In this document: positions 10,501 to 22,500 of the stretch, one piece after another
Layout of the letters: each line of letters starts with the position of its first letter
Numbering within the stretch: position 1 is the stretch's first letter
Assembly (NCBI RefSeq): GCF_001411555.2
Contig: NC_049903.1
Span: forward strand, 16,535,234 to 16,599,233
DNA from: Juglans regia
Lineage: Eukaryota; Streptophyta; Magnoliopsida; Fagales; Juglandaceae
Reading direction: 5' to 3'
Length of the DNA: 64,000 nucleotides
Translations under genes and position numbers: made by a program
Notes under the pieces: generated by a model
Told to the model about the DNA's origin: nothing
What the model saw: the letters and a program-made list of their open reading frames with translations, nothing else
Databases searched by the model: none

Positions 10501-13500
10501 ATATGTCCTTCTAATGAAACTATGGTGTTTGTTTGGACAGTGAATAAACTCAACTACCTTTGTAGGCATAACTCAAGCTAACCAACTCTTCCGAAAAACT
10601 CATCCCATTGGGACCTCGCAACCTCACAGTGAAGTAGCAAATGATCCACTGTTTGACCACTTTTTCTATGCATGCAACACCAGTCAATAACAATGATCCT
10701 GCATATCCGTAATTTGGCCATGGTCAGGATCTTCCTTAAAGAAGTTCTCCCCTTATTATGAGCCACTTTTTTATTTTGCTCATTAATAACTTTTTTCCCT
10801 TTAGTTTCATTTTGTCCTTGGCTTTTCCAAAACAAACAAATGCAGCAATGATATATTTATTTTCATTTATTTTTAAGAAATTTAATTCATCACATGGGGT
10901 ATTGAACGTTTAAAGTCATCTAGCTAAAGGTCAATTCAATCCATAGGGTATACATCACTACACTTAAGTCACCACCCAGTTTTTATACACACGATGATAT
11001 ATGCAACAATTTAAGTTTACCTTTGATTTGTATAGATGTAGTCCACAATGACGAAAGAGCTCCTTAAAGTATAAATCAGACCTGGTGATGCTTCGATCTT
11101 CATTGTCGAGCACAAATCCTACAAACAAGTATGATTAGCTTAGATGTATTCACTATGCCACTGCAACAAATTTGTAAGTCAAAGGTGTCCAACCAAAAGA
11201 AAATGAATTTATAGGTAACTGAGGGCAAACAGGAAACTTAAGTTTTTTACTCAAGTCTTCAGATTTAGTTTAATAGGTCTTTTTTTATAAGTAGTTTAAC
11301 AGATCCTTCAATCAGCAAAAGCTTAGTTAGCTCAAGTGTTGTGTGGTTATGTACCTAAAGTAGGAGCCACACACTAGTGAAGTACTTTGTTTAATGTGAT
11401 GCTACATAGCACTCGCTTTCATACGAGAGCAAGCTGTACACACTCAGATTTTTTTTTTTGATAACCGAGGGTGTCCAGGCCAGCTTGCGCACACCTCGAC
11501 TAATTCCACGGGGCCCTGAAGTTAATGACTAGGTAAACCTCCAATGGCCCTAAGGAGACTCGAACCGGTGACCATTGGGGAGCAAACCCAAGGCTAAACC
11601 AGCTGAGCTATCCCTCAGGGTTGGTTACGATTTTGGCCTAACTCTCTTCTCGAAACTCTCTCATTTTCTAAGGCTATGACCTTTCACCTTCTGTTCCCAA
11701 CGCTTCTCGTCGGGAATATTTTCTAAATTCCCTACCCTTTTCTTTTTCCATTATGCTCTCTCTTCTTCTTAGCTTTTGGATTGAAGCCAAACTTTTTGTG
11801 ATTAGGAAAATAGAAGGGAATAAATTATGTATTGTCGAGAAGTGTAACAAGTTTACGAAGGCTATTTACATGAGCAGGGAGGTGGTGGTCAAGTTGTCTA
11901 AGGTGGTTGAAGGTAGTCTGAAGTTCACAACTAATAGGGCCCCGTATCAGTCCAAAAGGGATGGAAATAGATTCTTTTTAGTTCAAGTATGTCAAAATAC
12001 GTTCGGCAGGTTTGTGAAGATTATGGAGTTGGGCACTGGTAAGGGATTTAGAACTATTGTTATCCCTAAAGGGAGGAATGGAAGTGGAAGGTAAAGGTTT
12101 GGTAGGATTACGTTGGAGTGTGTCGGTTCAAATTCCTCTATTTCTGCTCCAGGAAACAGAGGCATGATTTTTAAAGGAACAGTTAATAGGGACTTTAAAG
12201 GGAAAGAAGCATGTATGGTTAATCTTCAAAATGGAGCCGCCTCCTCTCAATTAGCTCCCTACATTGGAAGATGTTAATGTTAACCCTGGTCCCAGCAACA
12301 TTCTAGGAGATGGAATTAACTTTAAAGATGCATCGTTGTTGAGGGATAGGAATAAGGGTGTTGGTTCGAAGGATATGACTCAGAAACATTCTTCAGGTGT
12401 CGATGGCATCCTGAGATGTTGCTGAAATTTGGTGAAGTCGAAAGGTCTCTTTGGCATCTGTGGGAAGAGCTCCTAGGCGGGAAGGAAAGTATCGATTCCA
12501 TGATGAAGACGATAGATGATGGGTTGGGCTTTATTATGTGCCTGGCCTCTTCAGGTGTCTGATGGGCTAACTAAGGATGAGAGGAGGTTGTTGTGTCCTA
12601 AGTCTACTAACGCTCATGTTGAGCCTGGGCTCGAGCAAGGCCCATCGTTTAAGCCTATCTATCGCAAGAGACTATCTGGCAGCCCGAGAAGATTACCTCA
12701 CCAACCCAAACACACGTTGGAACCAAGGCCTGGTCTGTCTGCACAGTGTGGCTCGCCGCTGGCGTGCAATCCTCCTGGAGATCCGCCGGCGACGAGTTCT
12801 GCTACAATTTCTCCGGCAATAGTGAATTAGTCCTCGACTAAGAAGTGTAGAGCTACGTCTGAGGCGGGGGATGGTTCGCCGCAGCTTCTGCCTTCACAAA
12901 AGAAATCGACAAGCTTAGGAGACTCACCCTCGTCAGGCCCGGAGGTTGTGTCGACCCAGAAAGTTTTGGAGGTTGGAGATTCTCAAGGGGATTCTTTGGA
13001 GTCTGATTCTAGGCCTAGTGTGGGGGTTGCGATGCCTTCCATTGTTCCAGATTCAGGGGTGGTTGTCGAGGTTGATTCTGAAGGTAGTGAGGCAAGTGGG
13101 TCTAAACAATTAACCTCTCAGTTTCAATGCACTCAGTTTTTTAATTCTAACTTGCAATTGGTGTTAGGTGGAGGTGAAGATTCTACTTCTTGCGAATCAG
13201 GAGAGCTGTTTGATTCTGATGAAGACCTAGAACCTGTTCCTCTTTGTTCTATTAACCCAGGCATTGAATGGTCTAGCAATTCTCCTGACTAGGTATTGAG
13301 GAAGGTGGAAGAAATCAGAAGTTGTGTTGGCATTTCATGTGAGGGATTTGAGGAGCAGTTCAAAGCTCTGCTCATCGCTATTGAAGCTGGACATCCTGCT
13401 CTAGCTCGATCAGTTGCTAAAAAGGAGAGGGAGTTAAAAAGATTGGAATGCACAATAAATTACAAATCCAGGGATGGGAGTGCCTTTAGAGAAAAAGGCA

Positions 13501-16500
13501 AAGAGAGGGTTGATGGTTTCCCATAAGCCTAAAATCATTTCTTGGAACGTTCGGGGGTTGAATGATTATAGAAAGCGTCTCCGAGTAAAACATATGTTAA
13601 GGCAGTGGAAGGCTGACATTATTTGTTTTCAAGAAACTAAATTAAAGGTCATGTATCAATCGATAACACACAATTGTAACTATGTGGGTTGAATAGAGTT
13701 TGTCTCCAATGGAGCCTCGGGAGGCATTATTGTTATGTGGGATAGGAGGGCTGTAGATATTGTTGATCATTACGTGGGTGAATTCTTGGTGGCATGTCAC
13801 TTTAAGAATGTGGATGATAGTGTCGATTGGGCTTTTGTTGGTGTTTATGGGCCAAATTCTGATTCTAATAGGAGTTTATTGTGGGAAGAAATGGCGGGTA
13901 TTTGTAGTTGGTGGGACCTTCCGTGGTGTTTTGGAGGGGATTTCAACATTACTCGTTTTCCTTGTGAACGAGAAGGGGATTCATCTATTTCTGTCTGAAT
14001 TTTCAAAACTCATTTCTGAGTTAGAGTTGATTGATTTACCTATGGCGGGTGGAATTTTCACATGGTCTAATGGGAGATCACGGTCCCGTCTAGATAGATT
14101 TTTGGTTTCGGCCTCTTGGGAAGCTTTATTGCATGAGTTAAGTCAGAAAAGATTGCAGCGTATAGTCTCTGACCATTTTCCTATTTTGTTGGATTTTTGG
14201 GACATATTTTAGTGGGAAAAGACATTTTGAATTTGAAAACATGTGATTGAAGGATGAAGGTTTTGTTGAAAGAGTGAGAAGCTGGTGGGACTCATCATTT
14301 TTCTGGCACTCCCAATTTTATATTGGCTGGAAAATTTAAAGAGCTTAAAAAAGACTTGAAGAAATGGAATGCGGAGACTTTTGGTAATGTGCATATAGAA
14401 AACTTCTTATGAAACAGTTGCATAGTTTGGAGGAATTGGAGCTGTGGGTCCATCTTTTGAGGAAAATGAAAAGAAAAAAGGTGTGCTGGCAGAAATTGAG
14501 AAATTAACACTTTTGGAAGAAATATCATGGAGACAAAAATCTAGAATTTTATGGCTAAAGGAAGGAGAAATGCACGAAAGTTTTCCATAAAATGGCTAAT
14601 TCTCATCGTAGAAATAATGCTATTGAAGTCCTTCATGTACGCAATAATGTGATTTGTGACAAGGAGGAGATTGAAGGTCTTATTGTGAACTTTTATGAGA
14701 AGCTCTATCGGGAAGAATTTTCACGGAGGCCTAAGTTAGATGGGCTCTCTTTTGATACTATTGACCAATTTTCTGCAGTTTGGTTAGAGAGACCCTTTGA
14801 AGAAGATGAAGTCCTTGATGTGGTTAGGGGTATGTCCAAAGATAAGGCACCGGGTCTGGATGGTTTCTCCATGATGTTTTTCCAAGCTTGTTGGGATATT
14901 GTGAAGGATGACATTATGAAAGTTTTTGGAGAATTTCATTCCTTCCTGAAATTTGAGAAGAGTTTCAACACAACTTTCATCGCTCTCATTCCCAAAAAGG
15001 TTGGCGCTGTTGAAATAAGACATTTTCGCCCTATTAGCTTGGTAAATGGGTTGTATAAGATTATTTCTAAGGTGTTAGCTAACAGCCTTAGTGTGGTTAT
15101 GGATAAGATTATAACGAAATCTCAGAATGCTTTTGTGAGGGGTAGACAAATTCTTGACTCAATATTAATTGCTCATGAGTGTTTGGAAAGCAGAAAAAGA
15201 ATGGGGCAATCTGGAATTTTAGTTAAATTGGACATGGAAAAGGCGTTTGACCATGTCAATTGGGAATTTCTACTCTACTTACTTGGGAGATTTGGTTTTG
15301 GGGAGAAGTGGTGCTCGTGGATAAGACATTGCATTTCGACGGCCAGATTTTCTATTTTGGTGAATGGATCTCCAGTTGGATTTTCCAACAGCTCCCACAG
15401 TTTAAGGCAAGGTGACCCATTATCTCCATTCCTATTTGTCATTGTTATGGACGCTGAGTCGTATGATTGATGCGGCTGTTGAAGCTGGCTTTGTGTCGGG
15501 TTTTATGGTGGGTGATGAATCTTGGGGCTGCATCACTGTTTCTCATTTACTCTTCGCAGATGATACTTTAATTTTCAGTGATTCCAATCAGGATCATCTT
15601 AGACCTTTAAGAGCTTTGATGTTGTGTTTTGAAGCTGTCTCCAGGCTTAGAATCAATTTAACAAAGTCTGAAATTGTTTCAGTGGGTACAGTCAGAAATT
15701 CACTTGATCTGACCAATATTTTGGGTTGTAAGGTAACTACTTTGCCTATGAAATATCTCGGGCTTCCTTTGGGAGCCCCTCATAAATCAGTGTCTATTTG
15801 GGATGGGATGATTGAGAAGATAGAGAGGAGATTAGCTGGCTAGAAAAATATTTATTTTTCAAAAAGGGGGCAGAATTACTTTGATTAAAAGTACTTTGTC
15901 TAACCTTCACACTTATTTCCTCTCTTTTTCCCTTACCTGCGGGAGTAGCTAAAAGAATCAAGAAAATTTTCAGGAATTTCTTATGGGACGGTATTGAGGA
16001 AGAAAGAAAATTTCACTTGGTGAGCTGGAATAAAGTTTGTGTCCCGGTGTCATGTGGGGGTTTGGGCATTAGGAATTTAAAGCTTTTCAATAAGGCTCTT
16101 CTTGGGAAGTGGCTTTGGAGGTACAACAAAGAGAGTAATGCATCATGGAGGCAGATTGTAGATGTCAAATATGGAAGGATATGGGAGAATTGGTGTACTA
16201 ACGAAGTTAAAGGGGCATTTGGGGTGAGTTTATGGAAGTCCATTTGGTTGGGATGGGGGATTTTGTCAATAACATTAATTTCAAAGTGGGGAAAGGGACT
16301 AATATTTTTTTCTGGCATGACGTATGGTGTGGGGATTCAGCTCTCAAATCTATTTATCCTAATCTCTTTAGGATAGCTAGAAACAAAGGGGCTGCAATGG
16401 CTGAATAGTATCATATCTCTAATAATCTTCTGCACTGGAATGTGGATTTTAATAGAGAATTACAGGATTGGGAAGTGTGTGAAGCTGCTGATTTCTTTGC

Positions 16501-19500
16501 AAAGTTATATGATATGAAGATCGATCAGAATAGGGAGGATAGGCTGCTATGGATACATGATTGTAATTCCAGATTTTCAGTGAGATCTTACTACAAGGTG
16601 TTAAATAGTCATGGTGACTCAGCATACCCCTGGAAATGTATCTGGAAAACAAAGGTCCCTAGTAAAGTTGCATTCTTCTGTTGGCTGGTGTCACTTGAGA
16701 AAATTTTAACCGCAGATAATTTGAGGAAAAGAGGATTATTTGTAATGGATTGGTGTTTTATGTGTAAAAAAGATGGTGAATCTGCTTATCATCTTTTTCT
16801 CCATTGTGAGTTTGTGACAGCCTTGTGGAATGAGATATTTGCAAGGGTTGGCATTGTTTGGGTTATGCCATTGCAAGTGGTGGATTTTTTGGCTAGTTGG
16901 CATGGTATAGTGGGTTGTGGAGGCAGTGCAGAATTTTGGAGGATGATCCCCTTGTGTTTGTTTTGGTGTTTACGGTTAGAGAGAAATGGGAGGAGTTTCG
17001 ACGATCGCGAATGTACTATGGGAGAATTTAGGGATTTTTTCTTTAGCTCTTTAAGTTTTTGGGTGAGGAACCTTGCAAGGGATGGGAATACTTGTAATGT
17101 TTTTTTTAGTTTTGTTTTCTTTAGCTTGTATTTAGGTATAATCACTTGTATACTTCCTGTGTACTTGGCTATGCCTATTTACTTTGAATAAAATTTCCTA
17201 TTACCTATAAAAAAAAAAAAAAAGATTTATGAACTTTGTTCAAGAAGGAACCCAAACTCCTTCCAGTGAAAGAAACTGCCTGATCTTTTTCTTTTCTGAC
17301 TAGCTTCTATTTCCTGTAGACCTCCCTAATTCTAGTGTAGCATTAGAGTTGTGTAATACCTAATATTTTTAAATTTTTTGAATTTAATGTCTTCTTCCCT
17401 ACTGAGGGATTTCTATTTCTGTAATCCAATTTTCTAATTGAAACTCAAGATTGAATATTAGATTTCTACAATTTGAAAGTGACGTAACACTTGAAAGCAG
17501 CCTTGTAAATTTTCATCCAACATTGCAATCGTATGCAATTATTGCCTCGTTCCTCTCAATGACTACATTTTGACCACTTCACAAATAAAATAGATAAGTT
17601 GCATAATACTTGTATCAATCCTAATATCTTAGTACATCTACTTTGAGCTTAGAAGTCTCGAACTCCATTACTTTGCATTGTCCATAAAATATTAAAAACA
17701 AATCAGAAAGTTAATGGAGCTATTAAATCAGGCTAGATTATCAAAACTATGCTCAGTTGTGAACTTATAATACTAAATTCTGTATATTAGATTTGCTTGA
17801 ATTGTATGAAGCTATGTTACGTCATTTGATATAATACACTATCTCAGTTTCCCACAGTATTATATCTGGAAACATATTTGATATAATACATTCAAACAGT
17901 ATTTTTTTTTTTATAAGTAATCGATAATATTATAAATAGAGATAGGTAAAAATCCAAGTACACAAGATGGATACAAGAGATAAAACCTATCTAGGTCAAC
18001 GAAAGGGAAGCTAGAAAGTCATGAACATTCAGGCCATTAAAATCTAAAGCAATGGCCCATAGCAATAAAGTACGGAAAAGTAAAGCTCTAAGTTCCTCCG
18101 GCGACTGTTCCTTGTTTTCAAAAGTCCGATCATTGCGCTCTTGCCAAATGCACCACATGATACAGATCGGGATCATTTTCCACACCTCCTTAATTTGTTG
18201 AACTCCTCTCGGAAGTGTCCAACTGGCCAACAGATCAACACACAGTTGCCGGCATCACAAAGGATAACTCTACTCGACTGAAAACTTCCACCCACAGGGC
18301 TCTAGTTATCTCGCAATGTAACAATAGGTGTTCCACTATCTCACCGGATCTCTTACACATGCAACACCAGTCTAGTATAACCTATCCGTCGCTTCCTCAG
18401 GTTGTCAGTAGTCAAAATCTTCCCCCACGCTGTTGTTCATGTAAAGAAGACCGCTTTCGGAGGCGCCTTGTTTCTCCAAAGTCTCTTCCATGGGAACTGA
18501 ATGGTTGCGGCTTGGGAAAGGGGCTTATAGAAGGATCTAACTGAGAAGATGCCCTTGCCCGCAGGGTTCCAGCATAAACTGTCAACTTGCTGTCTATTCG
18601 GCTTCATAGAATATATGAGGCGGAAAAAGGCCTCAAAGATGTCTACTTCCCAATCTTGTGCCGCTCTACTAAATGTCACGTTCCACTGCACTTGGTCCCC
18701 TGATATAATCATGAGGTCCTCAATGGATGCTTCCTGATTGCGAGCCACTCAAAAAACAGCTGGAAAGGCATCCTTTAGAGCTTCACTCCCACACCAAATA
18801 TCCTCCCAAAACTTAATACGTGATCCCCTCCCCAACACCAATTTAGAATGAGAAATAAAGTCCCCCCACCCACGCCTAATGTGTTTCCACATCCCCACAC
18901 CACTTGTCCCATTTACCTCTTTAGTGCACCAACCCCCCCATAAGCTTCCATATTTACAATCAATCACCAGTTTCCATAGGGTTTCTGTCTCCATGTTATA
19001 CCGCCATAACCACTTTCCGAGCAAGGCCCGATTGAATGTTCTCAAATTCTTTATACCCAACCCACCTTACGAGATTGGTCTACACACCTTGTCCCAGCTG
19101 ACCAGGTGAAATTTGAATTCATCCCCTATCCCACTCCATAGGAAATCACGATACAGTTTCTCAATCCGAGCCGCTACAATGACAGGCAATTGGAACAAAG
19201 ATAGAAAGTACGTAGGTAAGTTAGAAAGGGTGCTCTTAATGAGAATCACCCGGCCACCTTTCAACAAATACAATCTCTTCCATCCTGCCAATTTCCTTTC
19301 TATCTTTTCAATAACAGAATCCCAAATAGATGAGGCCCTGGCAGCAGCCCCCAAAGGTAATCCCAAGTAGGTAATGGGAAGAAAAGCTACCTTACACCCA
19401 AGAATGCTAGCTAGCTACCTAGTATTACTCACATTCCCCACTGGTATTAACTCGGACTTGTCAAAATTAACTTTCAGGCCTGACGCTACTTCGAAGCACA

Positions 19501-22500
19501 ATAACAGAGCTTTCAATGTCCTCAACTGGTTGTGATCAGCCTCACAAAATAAAAGGGTGTCATCTGCAAAAAGTAAATGAGACAAAATAATAGTACCCCT
19601 ATTGGGGTCACCAATCGAAAAACCAACCACCAACCCATGCGTTACCACCGCCGATATCATCCTACTAAATGCCTCCATAACTATATCAAAGAGAAGTGGG
19701 GACAGAGGATCTCCTTGCCTTAGACCTCGAGAGCTACTAAAGAAGCCAGTCGGGCAGACATTAATCAAACTAAAAATCTGGTCGTAGAGATACACCAACT
19801 GATCCAACTACGCCATCTATCCCCAAAGCCACATCTTCCCAACAAATGCAAGAGGAAATCCCAGTTTACATAGTCATATGCCTTCTCCATATCTAATTTG
19901 CAAAGAATCCCTATGGATCCAGCCTTTAATCTGCCATCTAGGCCCTCATTTGCTGTAAGAACTGAATCCAGAATTTGTCGCCCCCTAACAAATGCATTTT
20001 GTGGTTTCGTAATAATCTTCCCCAGAACCACCCTCAATCTGTTGGCAAGAACCTTGGAGATAATTTTATACATTCCATTCACCAGGCTGATGGGTCAAAA
20101 ATCCTTAATCTCCAATGCACCAATCTTCTTAGGGATCAACGCAATAAAAGTGGCATTTAAGCTTTTCTCAAACTTCTCAACCAAGGATACTTACTGAAAC
20201 ACATTCAATAAATCCACTTTCACCACTTCCCAACAAGAATGGAAAAAGCCCATCAAGAAGCCATCTGGACCTGGAGCTTTATCTTTACCCATACGTCTCA
20301 CTACATCATACACTTCCTCCTCTTCAAAAGGCCTCTCCAACCACGCCGTTTCTTGGGGCTCAATAGTATCAAAATCAAGACCATTCAGCTTTGGCCTCCA
20401 TCCCTCACATTCAGTAAGCAGTTGTTCATAGAAATCCGCCACATGGTCACTAATCACAGGGGCCTCCTTACACACCATACCATTAATATTCAACATTTCA
20501 ATGGTATTATTTCTTCTGTGAGAGTTAGCAACTCTATGGAAGAACTTTGCACTCCGATTCCCTAGCCACAATACTCTCGACTTCTGGCGCCAAGAAATCT
20601 CTTCTAATGATAATACTCTCTCTAATTCTGAAACCAACTTGGCCTTCCTCGATATTTCATCTGATAATAGAGCTCTAGCCTCAAGTATTTGCTCAAACTG
20701 TTGCAACTCTTCCACCATGAGTTTCTTATGCTCCCCTATATCTCCAAAGGACTATGTGTTCCAAAACTTAAGGTCATTTTTCAAAACTTTTAGTTTACAA
20801 GCTAAGATGAAAGAGGGGTTACCGTAAAACTGATAAGAAGACCACCATTGCCTCACCTTATCCACAAAACCTTCACTTTTCAGCCACATGTTTTCAAACT
20901 TAAAGTATCGGCGCCCACTTCGAATGCCCCCACAGTCCAATAAGATAGGAAAATGATATGATCAAAGACGAGGAAATCTCTACTGGCACACCTCCGGATA
21001 ATGCACCTCCCACTCCGGTAAGATGAGAAATCTGTCCAGACTGGACCATGTTTGATTATTCGACCAAGTAAAAGCGCCCCCCGAGAGAGGAATATCCAAC
21101 ACGTTTAACTCATAAATACAATCTAAGAACTCTATCATTGCAGGTTGCATCCTACTCCCACCAGCTGTGTAGCCCAGCAAGTTCCTTCCATAAAAATCTT
21201 CTGTCGTTGTCAACATTTGGGCCATAAACCCCAACAAAGGCCCACACAAAATTATCTGCCACACTCTTAAAAGAGCATGCCACTGTATATTCCCCCACAA
21301 ACTTCTCCATTTTGTTAACTCTTTTATCCCACATTACTAATATTCCATCTGAAGCCCCATTCGAAGCAAGATACACTCAATCCGCATAAGTACAACTCCA
21401 AACACTTCGAACTAGTCATCTAGAAACAGTTTTCAGCTTGGTTTCTTGTAAACATACTATATCCGCCTTCCACTCTCGCAGCAAATTTTTTATACGAAGC
21501 CTCTAATTTGCCGCATTTAACCCTCGGACGTTCCAAGATACAATTTTTAGCTTCATAAGGGAGAAGCAAGCCCCTTCCCTTTTGATCTTTCACGGCTTGA
21601 GCTTCCTTCATAATTCAAGGACCAAGTGAGGCGCTTGAGCTCCCGCTATTTTTTCGACCCTGATTTCTTAGACTGTGCGTGGCCCACTTCAATGGCAGTA
21701 AGTAGCACCAAAAACTGCTCTTCATAACCCACACAGTCCATACCTATCAAGTGTTGTAGGTCCTTCACCTTCTGTAGCATCCAATCCGGTGTAGTTGATT
21801 CATTTGGTAATAAACGGTTCAAAGGGATAGGCTCCCCCCTTTCTTCCTCCCCAAATAAATTTCTACCCTCCCATTCAACCACAGCATCACTAGGGGGAAA
21901 TTGAGTCTCAGGGACTATCAAAACCTCACTGCCAAGGAGCCCAACATCCACCACCTCCATCCCTATCCCCTCTACCCCGAGAATTGGAGCTTCAGCACTG
22001 TCATCGTACCTTATCGACTCGAGGTGATCCTCGAGTTGGACCTGGACCTCCAACGAGGGGGATGAGCCTCCCACCGAGTTCATCGGCACTATCTGGCTAC
22101 ACTGAACTACAGCAGCGGCGCTTGGTGGCAGGGGCTCCACCATCTCCCCCTAGTTTACACCCCGACAGTTTCCTGGGAACGCCCCCATCACAGGACAGAG
22201 AGGGGACTCCGGGTTCGGAACCTCTGCCAAAGACAACGGAGACGCCGGCGAAGTTGTTTCCGTCAAAACCCCGTCGTCCCTCACCGTGGGCTGAGACTGG
22301 CCCAATTTCATCGTGGGTTGAAACTCAAAAATGGGACCCAGGCCAGTATCCGGCTACTTCGCCACCGCCGATGGTGTCGCCGTGTTCACCGGGACCACTT
22401 GGCTCATCGCCGGCAAGGATGGCTGAAGCCCATCCGACGGCAAAGCAGAGGCAGACGGGAGACATCTACTCCATACAGATGGGCCCGTGAGATGTGTTGG

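Larger units (their letters stand above)
11640..17224 (+). mobile_element. Near full-length LINE in NTMT1 intron 6 (antisense to the gene)
   Basis: About 5.6 kb with ORF1, endonuclease, reverse transcriptase and zf-RVT regions in order, an AATAAA at about 17188 and a terminal A run (17211-17224). Stops and frameshifts break every ORF, so it cannot move by itself. The left end is approximate: it begins shortly after the SINE. No target-site duplication was identified. Confidence 0.9.

Noticed and set aside
11449..11620. True tRNA gene (A and B boxes present)
   Set aside because: No acceptor-stem pairing or CCA-end structure; a non-tRNA body and poly(A) tail follow, so it is a SINE.
21984..22490. 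Pro/Ser-rich 168-codon open frame on plus
   Set aside because: It is the opposite strand of LINE ORF1 in the minus-strand element; GC-rich composition keeps it open by chance.
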